DNA from: Bacteroidales bacterium
GTDB taxonomy: Bacteria > Bacteroidota > Bacteroidia > Bacteroidales > UBA10428
Direction of reading: 5' to 3'
Assembly: GCA_003508755.1 (NCBI GenBank)
Contig: DNTK01000576.1
Coordinates: 1 to 13,240 of the forward strand
DNA length: 13,240 bases
Shown piece by piece: positions 6,364 to 13,240 of the stretch. The notes under the pieces were generated by a model, which searched no databases, was not told where the DNA came from, and saw only the letters and a list, made by a program, of their open reading frames with translations. Position 1 is the stretch's first letter; each line of letters starts with the position of its first letter. Made by a program: the position numbers and the translations under genes.

Positions 6364-7854
6364 ATGAAGAAATTATATTCCATAGCACTAATTGTGACGG
6401 TTCTGCTGCTGGGACTAGCTTGCCAGCGAGAAGAATTTGCCACCGGCAGTTCCGATAATATTGAATTGTCGGTTGATACCATTTCCTTTGACACCATTTT
6501 TACTCAAGTTGGCTCAGTGACACAACTTTTTAAAATTTATAATCGTCACGATCGGTATATAAAAATTTCAAGGGCTTATTTAAAAGAAGGTGCTGCATCA
6601 AATTTTCGGATCAAGATCGATGGTTTTTCGGCCGATGCATTTAATAACATCGAGGTACCTCCAAAAGACAGTTTATTTGTTTTTATTGAAGTTACCCTGG
6701 ATCCGAATGGAGGTAATTTACCCTTGGTAATTTATGATGCTGTTGTTTTCGAAACAAATGGGAATATTTCAGAAGTTACACTGGAAGCCTTTGGACAGGA
6801 TGTGCACTTGCTAAGAGGGAAAATTATTGAAACACAAACCTGGACAAATGATAAGCCATATCTAATTTATAACGGTGTAGCTATTGATTCCAATCATACC
6901 TTAACCATCGAGGCTGGAACGAAAGTGTATTTTCATTTTAATGCCAGTTTAATTGTTTGGGGTAATTTAGATGTGAAGGGCACATTCACAGAGCCGGTAG
7001 TTTTCGAAGGCGATCGTTTCGATATGGGGTATGGCGAAACCGCGGGTCGCTGGGGCACCATTTTTATCCACCCCCGTAGCCGCGGCAACAGGGTAAATTA
7101 TGCCATCATAAAAAATGCACAGGTGGGCCTCCAGGTAGGTGAACCAGGTGAAGATACAAGGGTCCCATCCTTGGAACTCAAGAACACTATAATACGGAAT
7201 TCATCCTTTGCAAGTGTTGTTGCTTTTGGAGCCGAGATTACCAGCTACAACTGTATATTTGCCGATTCTCAGTTCAATGGATTAACCTTGTTGATGGGAG
7301 GTAAATACAATTTTTATCATTCTACCATATCTATGGTGGGTGCTCTGGAGTCGAATGTGGCTATTACAAGGTACCTCAGAAAATCGCCCTCCTATGCAGT
7401 GCTGCTTACCAATTGGTACGGACCGTATTATTACCTCGACGAATACTATTTTGTTGATGAGAAGACGCTTAGTCGAGAGCTTACCGAAGCTAATTTTTTT
7501 AATTCTATTGTTTATGGCAATAACAATATTGAGTTCGAGGAAGATGATAATGGAGAATCAGGCTTCAGTTATTTTTTTGATCACTGCCTGTTAAAACAAC
7601 CAGAGGACTCCCTGGATATCAGTGATGAAACTCATTTCAACCAGGTTGTTCTGAATGAGTATCCGCGGTTTGTAAACGATAGTGTTATACTTGGAGAACT
7701 TAATTACAGACTAGATACACTCTCTCCGGCAAAAGACATCGGTTCATTAGATATTGTCAATGCACAACTTGAGTTTTTAGAGTACGATTACGATGGTAAT
7801 TCCCGCACTGCCGATGGTAAACCAGATTTAGGAGCCTTTGAACGTCAGGAATAA
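6364..7854 (+). CDS. Surface or periplasmic lipoprotein with beta-helix domain
   Basis: The 496-residue protein starts with a lipoprotein signal peptide ending in the lipobox LGLAC, so Cys20 would be acylated and QREE follows. Residues about 33-148 alternate strands and turns (SFDTIFTQVGSVTQLFKI, IEVPPKDSLFVFIEVTLDP) and look like an Ig-like, ASH-type beta-sandwich. From about 165 a right-handed parallel beta-helix follows, seen as repeated short strands such as LTIEAGTKVYFH, SLIVWGNLDVKG, PVVFEGDRF, AIIKNAQVGL and TIIRNSS. The C-terminus DYDGNSRTADGKPDLGAFE matches the ending of many 'choice-of-anchor Q' proteins. Beta-helices often bind or cut polysaccharides, but I see no catalytic set, so a binding or structural role is equally likely. 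The EEP gene starts 10 bp after its stop, so the two form an operon. Confidence 0.82.
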   Translation: MKKLYSIALIVTVLLLGLACQREEFATGSSDNIELSVDTISFDTIFTQVGSVTQLFKIYNRHDRYIKISRAYLKEGAASNFRIKIDGFSADAFNNIEVPPKDSLFVFIEVTLDPNGGNLPLVIYDAVVFETNGNISEVTLEAFGQDVHLLRGKIIETQTWTNDKPYLIYNGVAIDSNHTLTIEAGTKVYFHFNASLIVWGNLDVKGTFTEPVVFEGDRFDMGYGETAGRWGTIFIHPRSRGNRVNYAIIKNAQVGLQVGEPGEDTRVPSLELKNTIIRNSSFASVVAFGAEITSYNCIFADSQFNGLTLLMGGKYNFYHSTISMVGALESNVAITRYLRKSPSYAVLLTNWYGPYYYLDEYYFVDEKTLSRELTEANFFNSIVYGNNNIEFEEDDNGESGFSYFFDHCLLKQPEDSLDISDETHFNQVVLNEYPRFVNDSVILGELNYRLDTLSPAKDIGSLDIVNAQLEFLEYDYDGNSRTADGKPDLGAFERQE

Positions 7855-7864
7855 GCCTTGGAAC

Positions 7865-8878
7865 ATGATTCGATTTTCTGCTATTTTTCTTTTTATTGGT
7901 TTCTTACTTTGCAATCAGCTTGCTAGTCAGGTAAACCACTATGATGATTACCGGCTGATGTTTTACAATGTTGAGAACCTGTTCGACACAATTGATAAGC
8001 CTGATACAAATGATGAGGAATTTCTTGCCAAGGGTAAAAAGCACTGGAATAATTACAAGTATTGGCGAAAAATAAATAAGCTTTTCCAGGTAGTGGCTGC
8101 CGCCGGAAGTACACATCCACCCGACATTATTGGTTTGTGCGAAGTGGAAGGGTTTTTACCTTTGTATCACTTAACCAATAATACCCCACTTTCCAAATAT
8201 TCATATTCTATATTACATCGCGACTCACCCGATAAAAGAGGCATTGACGTGGCATTACTTGTGAACCGCAACCATGTAGGTGTCATAGAAACAAAGTTTT
8301 ATCGTATTTCCTTTCCATGGGATACTGCCTCAACAACCCGCGAAATATTGTACGCTGCTCTGAAGATTCAGGACGATACACTCCATACTTTCGTTAACCA
8401 CTGGCCTTCACGAAGGGGTGGTCAGTTAAAGTCGGAACCTCGGCGTATTGAAGCGGCAAAAGTACTCATGATGGCCATCGATTCTTTATGCATCAATAAT
8501 TCTGATGCTAAAATTGTTGTGATGGGCGATTTTAATGACGAACCATCAAATAAAAGTCTCTCACAATTAGTTGGTTCGACTGATTTGATCAACCTCTCGG
8601 GTAAATTAAAAAGCGATTGCAGATGTGGCTCCTATAAATATAAGTCGGAGTGGAACATGATTGACCAGGTATTAATATCCGAAAGCTTATTAGGCAATAA
8701 CAAACTCACATACAAACCAGCTTCTATCTCTATCTTCCGCGACGATTTCTTGTTGCAAGAAGATGAAACCTATGGTGGTTTCAAACCCTACCGTACCTTT
8801 TTGGGGCCCCGCTATGTGGGCGGATTTAGCGATCACCTCCCTGTCACCCTTGAGTTGATTTACCAGGTGATTGAATAA
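7865..8878 (+). CDS. Secreted endonuclease/exonuclease/phosphatase (EEP) family protein
   Basis: The 337-residue protein belongs to the DNase I-like metal-dependent phosphoesterases, which act on DNA, RNA, phosphoinositides or other phosphate esters. Residues 1-22 look like a Sec signal peptide with cleavage near LASQ, so it acts outside the cytoplasm. Catalytic residues are present: Asn35 in MFYNVENLF, metal-binding Glu93 in LCEVEG, His179 in VNHWPSRRGG, Asp222 and Asn224 in MGDFNDEP, Asp267 in MIDQVL and the final Asp323-His324 in SDHLPV. YNVENLFD is typical of secreted Bacteroidota members. A longer reading frame would need a TTG at 7838 inside the lipoprotein gene; the ATG at 7865 leads straight into the signal peptide and is preferred. 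The substrate is unknown; extracellular DNA or a cell-envelope phosphoester are both possible. Confidence 0.87.
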   Translation: MIRFSAIFLFIGFLLCNQLASQVNHYDDYRLMFYNVENLFDTIDKPDTNDEEFLAKGKKHWNNYKYWRKINKLFQVVAAAGSTHPPDIIGLCEVEGFLPLYHLTNNTPLSKYSYSILHRDSPDKRGIDVALLVNRNHVGVIETKFYRISFPWDTASTTREILYAALKIQDDTLHTFVNHWPSRRGGQLKSEPRRIEAAKVLMMAIDSLCINNSDAKIVVMGDFNDEPSNKSLSQLVGSTDLINLSGKLKSDCRCGSYKYKSEWNMIDQVLISESLLGNNKLTYKPASISIFRDDFLLQEDETYGGFKPYRTFLGPRYVGGFSDHLPVTLELIYQVIE

Positions 8879-8994
8879 TAAATACTTAGCCATGGGAAGT
8901 GTTTTTTAATAACAAATTGGGAAATAAATCCAGAAAAACACAACGATCATTTACAGACATTTTATCTTTATAGCTTTTCAAAATTGAAAGGTGT

Positions 8995-11931
8995 ATGAAT
9001 TTCATAATAACTCTTACCGAACACAGAGTATTGGGTTTTGTACTTGCTCCTTATCTGATAAAGAAGGAGCGGGGAGAGGAGTATTATGAAGTTTACGACC
9101 GGGTCACCAATCAAAGCCTGGAGAGTTACAAACATTTACTCTCACCCGAGCAGATACAGATTGTAAAGTACATTGAGCAATATAACAGTCAGAACCTTTT
9201 CAAGCTGTTTTCGAAGAAAAAGAAGCAAACTCCCCGCGATTTTATCGAAAACCTTTCGTTTGATCTCTTGCAGGAGCATATTCGGCCACATATCGAAAAG
9301 TACATTGCCAGAAGCCTGGAGGTAATGGAATTTAACCCGGTAGCTATCTACCATAAAATACTTCAAAATAAGATTTACGAAAACGACCGCATTGAACTCA
9401 TTAACAAAAACTGTGAGACAATTTTTAACTTCACAAGAAACCAAGAGGGTATTCAATATAAATTGACCATACAGCGGGAAAACGATGAGCTAAACCTTTT
9501 GGGCAAGGAAGCAATTGTACTGAGTAATGATCCCTGTTGCCTGGCAATTGAAAACAAGTTGTATGTGTTCAAAGATATAGATGCCAAAAAAGTACTTCCT
9601 TTTCTTGACAAAGAATATATCAGCATTCCTAAGCAAACAGAGAAAAAATATCTCCAAACCTTTGTGCGCTCAACAATTGCAAAATATCAGGTAAGGGCTA
9701 CAGGTTTTACCATTAGAAATGAAAACGGGCAACCTTTGCCAGTTATTTCGCTGGAAAAAAACATCCAGGGTAAGTTGTCATTGGTACTAAAATTTGTATA
9801 CAATAAGAAAAGCATTTACTATGCAAACAGGCGCTCAGGCACGAAGGTAAATTGTGAATTCCATGGTGATGATGTAGTGTTTATTTGTGTCACCAGAAAC
9901 TATGATATTGAGAACGAGAACATTGCAAAGCTTCTTTCTTATGGTTTAGTTAATAAAGATGGTCCCTACTTTGAACCTATTCAAAAAAAAGGTACGGATG
10001 AGCAGGTTTTTGGGGTCATTACCTGGTTAAACTACAATAAGCAGTTGTTATCAAAAAACGGATTTGATGTAGCCCAAAACAACCTTGAAAAAGAATACTA
10101 CCTCGATAATCTAAAACTCAACATTGAGGTATCTGAAAAAGCAAACGACTGGTTCGATATTATGGCCAATGTAGAGTTTGAGGGTTTTGTAATACCCTTT
10201 GTCGAATTTAAAGAATACATTGTGCAGGGAATCAGGGAATATGTACTGCCTAACAACAAAGTACTAATTTTACCCGAAGAGTGGTTCGAATCCTACAGCG
10301 ATTTAATGAACTTCTCTTCAAAAGAAGGTAAGCAGCTTAAACTAAAAAAGCAACATTTCTCTATTCTTAATAATAAAGTAGGTAAACTATCGGAAAATTT
10401 CAGGGAGAATTTAAAGCACCTTTTACGGTCAGAGACTCAATTACAAGAAATTGTTCCCGATGGCATCCGGGCAGAACTGAGGCATTACCAGCAAGAGGGT
10501 TATACCTGGATGGTTCGGATGTACCGGAACAATTTTGGAGCTTGCCTGGCCGATGATATGGGACTGGGTAAAACCCTCCAGACACTTACATTATTAACAA
10601 GGGTTATTGAAGAAAACGAAGAACTAATTTCTGAGCAAAACACACAACAAGATATTCAGCTTGATATATTTAACACGGGGACTAAATCGCCAACTAAAAA
10701 GGTTAAAACATCCCTCATCGTGGTACCCACATCACTTATTCATAACTGGGTAAATGAGATTAATAAGTTTGTTCCTGAGCTAAGGAAGTTAGTATACTCC
10801 GGACCTAATAGGGGAGATTTAATGGATAGGCTTGAAGAAACCGATTTAATAATTACTTCTTATGGTATTCTTCGCAATGACCTTGAGCAATTCGAGCAGG
10901 TTAATTTTCTTTATGTCATACTTGACGAGAGCCAGATGATTAAAAACCCTGGTTCGAAGACTTATAGTGCGGTCATGCAACTAAAGTCCGATTGCAGGCT
11001 TGTGCTCACAGGTACACCCATTGAAAATTCGTTGACTGATTTATGGGCACAGTTTAATTTTCTGAATCCCGGGCTGTTGGGTAATCTAAACTTTTTTCAA
11101 AGTGAGTTTCAATACCCGATTGAACGCAAGCAGGACGATAATAAGCGTGATCGTTTACAACAACTAATTGCACCGTTTATTTTACGGCGAACAAAAGACC
11201 AGGTGGCCAAGGAACTTCCACCCTTAACCGAACAGATTATTCAATGCGACTTAACCGATGTACAGGAGAGTGTGTACGAAAGAGAAAAATCGAAGGCACG
11301 AAAACTGGTATTGGAAAACATAAATAAACTTGGATTAAGGAGAGCAACCATGCAGATATTACAATCGCTCATGAAATTAAGACAGATTGCCAATCATCCC
11401 ATTTTGGCAGATGAAAATTACATGGCCGGTTCCGGAAAGTTCGATGAAATTACCAGAAACCTCATGAATCTTCATAACGAAGGGCATAAAGCCTTGATAT
11501 TTAGCTCATTTGTAAAGCATCTAAATTTGGTGGCCAGTTGGCTTCGTGATGAAGGAATGGGATACACCATGCTTACCGGTCAAACCAGAAAGCGCGAAGA
11601 AGTGGTTGAAGAGTTTCAATCGAATCCAGATTGTTCATTTTTCCTGGTATCACTAAAAGCTGGTGGAGTAGGGTTAAATCTCACAGCAGCAAGTTATGTG
11701 CTAATGTTGGATCCCTGGTGGAATCCCGCAGCAGAAAAACAGGCTATAAACCGGGCTCATCGTATCGGACAAGATAAACATGTGATGGTCTACCGCTTTA
11801 TAACTCAAAACACCCTTGAAGAAAAAATTCTTAAGCTGCAGGAGCGCAAAACCGAACTGGCTGATGTGTTTGTTAACGAGAATGCCTTTAAGCACATCAC
11901 AGAAGAGGAGATTATGGAATTGTTTGAATAG
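8995..11931 (+). CDS. SNF2-family DNA-dependent ATPase (helicase-like)
   Basis: This 978-residue protein is a bacterial Swi2/Snf2 ATPase of the RapA/HepA-like group; such proteins move along double-stranded DNA and displace bound proteins or RNA polymerase. Residues 1 to about 480 are not recognised. No SWIM zinc-finger CxCx(n)CxH is visible. The ATPase core follows: Walker A DDMGLGKT (520-527, Lys526), motif II DESQ (644-647), motif III LTGTPIEN (671-678), then the helicase-C domain with KALIFSSF (832-839), SLKAGGVGLNL, DPWWNPA and INRAHRIGQ (918-926, arginine finger). All are intact. An insert of about 25 residues between motifs I and Ia contains QLDIF (555-559), like a beta-clamp-binding peptide. 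AAAGG stands 5-9 bp before the ATG, an uncommon Shine-Dalgarno-like start here. A 6-bp dyad, TTTCAA-AA-TTGAAA (8977-8990), precedes it. Confidence 0.93.
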   Translation: MNFIITLTEHRVLGFVLAPYLIKKERGEEYYEVYDRVTNQSLESYKHLLSPEQIQIVKYIEQYNSQNLFKLFSKKKKQTPRDFIENLSFDLLQEHIRPHIEKYIARSLEVMEFNPVAIYHKILQNKIYENDRIELINKNCETIFNFTRNQEGIQYKLTIQRENDELNLLGKEAIVLSNDPCCLAIENKLYVFKDIDAKKVLPFLDKEYISIPKQTEKKYLQTFVRSTIAKYQVRATGFTIRNENGQPLPVISLEKNIQGKLSLVLKFVYNKKSIYYANRRSGTKVNCEFHGDDVVFICVTRNYDIENENIAKLLSYGLVNKDGPYFEPIQKKGTDEQVFGVITWLNYNKQLLSKNGFDVAQNNLEKEYYLDNLKLNIEVSEKANDWFDIMANVEFEGFVIPFVEFKEYIVQGIREYVLPNNKVLILPEEWFESYSDLMNFSSKEGKQLKLKKQHFSILNNKVGKLSENFRENLKHLLRSETQLQEIVPDGIRAELRHYQQEGYTWMVRMYRNNFGACLADDMGLGKTLQTLTLLTRVIEENEELISEQNTQQDIQLDIFNTGTKSPTKKVKTSLIVVPTSLIHNWVNEINKFVPELRKLVYSGPNRGDLMDRLEETDLIITSYGILRNDLEQFEQVNFLYVILDESQMIKNPGSKTYSAVMQLKSDCRLVLTGTPIENSLTDLWAQFNFLNPGLLGNLNFFQSEFQYPIERKQDDNKRDRLQQLIAPFILRRTKDQVAKELPPLTEQIIQCDLTDVQESVYEREKSKARKLVLENINKLGLRRATMQILQSLMKLRQIANHPILADENYMAGSGKFDEITRNLMNLHNEGHKALIFSSFVKHLNLVASWLRDEGMGYTMLTGQTRKREEVVEEFQSNPDCSFFLVSLKAGGVGLNLTAASYVLMLDPWWNPAAEKQAINRAHRIGQDKHVMVYRFITQNTLEEKILKLQERKTELADVFVNENAFKHITEEEIMELFE

Positions 11932-12405
11932 CTAATTATTCACCTTACAACTTATTTTTTCGACCCTTAGTCGCAAAACCGTTGTACGGCCAATAAGTTT
12001 CGTAAAATCATAGGGTTTAGATAATCCTTTGGGGTGGTATTGGTTCATAAGAATGGTTAATCCATCGATTTTTTCGTTTTCATTTGTCAGAATCTCCATT
12101 GTTCCTGTGCCCATTACTGATTTAAATTGCATGGACCAGCCACAAGCTAATTTATCTGTAACCAGGTTATGGTCGGTGTCGATTTCAAAACAAGCAAATG
12201 GGTTTTTCTTTATAATTTCTATTTTTCTGCCCTTGTTGGCACAATGCATGTAAAAATAGGGAGCCTGGTATCCGAAATTAAGTGGTACAATATAAGGTTC
12301 ACTTCCATCTAAAAGTCCAATTCGAATAACATCAGCTTTAGCAATTATATCCTCAATTAACTGTATGTCATTAGCTTGTTTTTCGGCGCGTCGCATTTTC
12401 TTCAT
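11932..12405 (-). CDS. NimA-like, pyridoxamine 5'-phosphate oxidase-fold flavoprotein
   Basis: Counted from the ATG at 12405 the product has 157 residues and a split-barrel flavin-binding fold. It starts MKKMRRAEKQ, like Nim nitroimidazole-resistance proteins, followed by DVIRIGLLDGSEPYIVPLNFGY, YFYMHCANKGRKIEIIKKNP with the conserved His at 54, and an FKSVMGTGTMEI strand. Such proteins bind FMN, F420 or haem and reduce various substrates. Resistance to nitro-drugs is shown for only a few and should not be assumed here. An in-frame ATG lies at 12429, but a promoter-like pair (12411-12444) overlaps it, and the family starts at the MRR motif, so 12405 is preferred. The stop codon abuts the SNF2 stop with no gap, leaving only a weak 6-bp hairpin (11925-11942) between the convergent genes. 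Confidence 0.85.
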   Translation of the reverse strand: MKKMRRAEKQANDIQLIEDIIAKADVIRIGLLDGSEPYIVPLNFGYQAPYFYMHCANKGRKIEIIKKNPFACFEIDTDHNLVTDKLACGWSMQFKSVMGTGTMEILTNENEKIDGLTILMNQYHPKGLSKPYDFTKLIGRTTVLRLRVEKISCKVNN

Positions 12406-12410
12406 AGTTG

Positions 12411-12444
12411 TAAAAATAGTGAGCTCCATAATAAAAGAAGCAAA
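12411..12444 (-). promoter_or_regulatory. Promoter of the NimA-like gene
   Basis: On the minus strand TTTG (12444-12441) and TATTTTTA (12418-12411) are 22 bp apart. They match the Bacteroidota -33 TTTG and -7 TAnnTTTG elements, with A in place of the last G. The -7 box ends 5 bp before the ATG at 12405, so the mRNA would be nearly leaderless. It excludes the ATG at 12429 as the start from this promoter. Confidence 0.45.
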
Positions 12445-12740
12445 AAAGTTGTGATATCAACCAGAAAAAAGGTTTAATACCATCATTTAGGATGTAATAA
12501 TTAACAAAACAGCTAAAATTAAAGCACACCAATTGGACCAAAATAGTTCATGTAACACTGATAAATAAGTAGAGCACAGACTAATTTGCATAAATATCTT
12601 ATCAGAATTATCTTTTGTTGCAGCGAACTATTTTACTTCAAAACACAACAATTAAAGGAGATATACGTATACCCACAGCTGACTTTCGGTAAGCAGATAT
12701 GACAAAAAAAGATAAAAAAAATAGATTTACACAATAAAAA

Positions 12741-12772
12741 TGTGTTTTAGCTGAATATAAAGCTTACCTTTG
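12741..12772 (+). promoter_or_regulatory. Distal promoter of the RRM gene
   Basis: TACCTTTG (12765-12772) is an exact match to the -7 consensus TAnnTTTG. TGTG (12741-12744) lies 20 bp upstream where the -33 TTTG is expected and differs in one base. The start of transcription would be near 12777, giving a leader of about 220 bases before the RRM ATG. The -33 element lies in the right arm of a small ACACA/TGTGT dyad (12729-12745). Confidence 0.55.
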
Positions 12773-12914
12773 TAGCCGATTTATGATTTGAAAATTTTGC
12801 GCTTTATTTTACTAGTTCCTTTCCAATATTAGTTATTTACTGCACTTTTTTACGAATCCATTATCACGTGAATTACTGGTTTTATTGATCAGATGAAATA
12901 ATTGAAATTAGGAA

Positions 12915-12947
12915 ACCGGGCCAAAATTAGGCTCGAATTTGCCTGGT
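12915..12947 (+). ncRNA. Stem-loop in the leader of the RRM gene
   Basis: ACCGGGC (12915-12921) pairs with GCCTGGT (12941-12947), one pair being G-U. After a 2-base bulge, AAATT (12924-12928) pairs with AATTT (12936-12940), closing a 7-base loop AGGCTCG. The result is 12 bp of stem in otherwise AT-rich DNA, 49 bases before the ATG. No T run follows, so it is not a terminator. AGGTT (12948-12952), just after it, can pair with AACCT (12968-12972), while AGGT (12948-12951) can instead pair with ACCT (12956-12959). This is a candidate cis-regulatory RNA structure; no known riboswitch class is recognised. Confidence 0.45.
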
Positions 12948-12961
12948 AGGTTATGACCTGA

Positions 12962-12992
12962 TTGAAAAACCTATTTATTAATTATATATTTA
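12962..12992 (+). promoter_or_regulatory. Proximal promoter-like pair of the RRM gene
   Basis: TTG (12962-12964) and TATATTTA (12985-12992) are 20 bp apart, matching the Bacteroidota -33/-7 layout except for a final A in place of G. The box ends 4 bp before the ATG, so a transcript from here would be leaderless or nearly so. It could also be only the AT-rich sequence often found before starts in this phylum. Confidence 0.35.
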
Positions 12993-12996
12993 CTAA

Positions 12997-13240
12997 ATGA
13001 ACATTTTTGTAGGCAACCTAAATTTTAAGGTTGAAGAAGATGATTTAAGAGACATCTTTGAAGAGTATGGAACAGTTAGTTCCGCTAAAATTATCACTGA
13101 CAAATTCAGTGGAAGAAGTAAAGGTTTTGGGTTTGTTGAAATGGACGACCCGGAAAGTGCAAACAAAGCTATTGAAGAGCTAAACGGTGCCACCCTGGAA
13201 AACAGAAACATGGTGGTAAACGAAGCGAAACCAAGGAATA
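12997..13240 (+). CDS. Single-RRM RNA-binding protein (cut by right edge)
   Basis: The 81 visible codons make one nearly complete RNA-recognition motif, the beta-alpha-beta-beta-alpha-beta fold that binds single-stranded RNA on its sheet. RNP2 is IFVGNL (residues 3-8) and RNP1 is KGFGFVEM (about 43-50), both with the aromatic residues that stack on RNA bases. After the fourth strand, the sequence VVNEAKPRN enters the basic tail typical of bacterial RRM proteins, which are about 80-110 aa and often glycine- or arginine-rich at the end; the tail is outside the window. Related small RRM proteins in cyanobacteria and Bacteroidota are thought to bind mRNA or small RNAs, and some respond to cold. 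A leader of about 220 bases with a stem-loop precedes it, which would allow autoregulation. Confidence 0.92.
   Translation, partial: MNIFVGNLNFKVEEDDLRDIFEEYGTVSSAKIITDKFSGRSKGFGFVEMDDPESANKAIEELNGATLENRNMVVNEAKPRN

Larger units (their letters stand above)
12445..12996 (+). other. 552-bp gene-free region before the RRM gene
   Basis: No reading frame above a few codons has coding character on either strand, and no tRNA or rRNA signature is seen. The left half (12445-12720) holds a 7-bp inverted repeat, CTGATAA (12558-12564) with TTATCAG (12599-12605), and a perfect 10-bp palindrome TATACGTATA (12662-12671). The right half holds the distal promoter (12741-12772), a leader of about 220 bases with a stem-loop at 12915-12947, and a proximal promoter-like pair at 12962-12992. 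The size and signals suggest a regulated leader or a small RNA gene. Confidence 0.5.

Noticed and set aside
7838..7864. TTG start for the EEP gene inside the lipoprotein gene
   Set aside because: The nine extra residues separate the start from the signal peptide; the ATG at 7865 fits Sec signal layout and normal operon spacing.
8893..8920. Possible terminator after the EEP gene (GAAGTGTTTTTTAA)
   Set aside because: The T run is present, but the only pairing upstream (ACTT with AAGT) is 4 bp, too weak to call a hairpin terminator.
10286..10296. GGTTCGAATCC, like the T-arm of a tRNA
   Set aside because: It lies in frame within the SNF2 gene, and no acceptor, D or anticodon arms surround it. 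A similar match near 3530 is also within coding sequence.
12558..12605. 7-bp inverted repeat CTGATAA/TTATCAG as a mobile-element end or att site
   Set aside because: No recombinase, transposase or target duplication is nearby; short AT-rich repeats at this distance are expected by chance.
12655..12667. AAAGGAGATATAC, like a strong ribosome binding site
   Set aside because: No ATG or reasonable reading frame follows at proper distance; the similarity to a familiar expression-vector leader looks accidental.

Overview
The window looks like chromosomal DNA of a member of the Bacteroidota, probably a free-living or marine Bacteroidales/Marinilabiliales-type organism; the lineage below phylum is a guess. 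The signs are AT-rich intergenic DNA, starts with almost no Shine-Dalgarno sequence, -7 boxes close to TAnnTTTG, and typical gene families of the phylum: an NtrC/NtrY-like two-component pair beside an ABC ATPase and a TolC protein, a small single-RRM RNA-binding protein, a secreted EEP-family phosphoesterase, and a beta-helix lipoprotein with a 'choice-of-anchor' style C-terminus. I see no phage, transposon, CRISPR array, tRNA or rRNA.

Layout. (1) 1-531: the 5' part of a thioredoxin gene on the minus strand, an intergenic region with a perfect 14-bp palindrome, and a small S4-domain RNA-binding protein. (2) 535-3253, minus strand: a membrane histidine kinase and, upstream of it and overlapping by 11 bp, a sigma-54-type response regulator whose GAFTGA loop reads GAFTDA. 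(3) 3254-3527: a divergent control region with several inverted repeats. (4) 3528-5584, plus strand: a LolD/MacB-type ABC ATPase followed directly by a TolC-like outer-membrane channel. The permease and periplasmic adaptor normally encoded with these two are absent. (5) 5629-6129, minus: a GNAT acetyltransferase whose stop codon lies inside the terminator hairpin it shares with tolC. (6) 6364-8878, plus: a two-gene unit of a beta-helix lipoprotein and a secreted EEP-family nuclease/phosphatase. (7) 8995-11931, plus: a SNF2-type ATPase with a candidate beta-clamp-binding peptide (QLDIF) in an insert after motif I. (8) 11932-12405, minus: a NimA/pyridoxamine-oxidase-like flavoprotein whose stop codon abuts that of the SNF2 gene. 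(9) 12445-13240: a roughly 550-bp gene-free stretch with a good promoter and a stable leader hairpin ahead of an RRM RNA-binding protein gene cut by the right edge.

How the parts work together: the clearest functional unit is the kinase/regulator pair facing the ATPase-tolC operon, which looks like an envelope-stress or export circuit lacking its inner-membrane parts. The lipoprotein/EEP pair is probably cotranscribed and acts at or outside the cell envelope. The other genes look like independent housekeeping or accessory genes. The two least explained regions are the divergent control region (3254-3527) and the long leader of the RRM gene (about 12773-12996). I found no clear new multi-gene system; the best leads are the regulatory architecture and the incomplete export operon.
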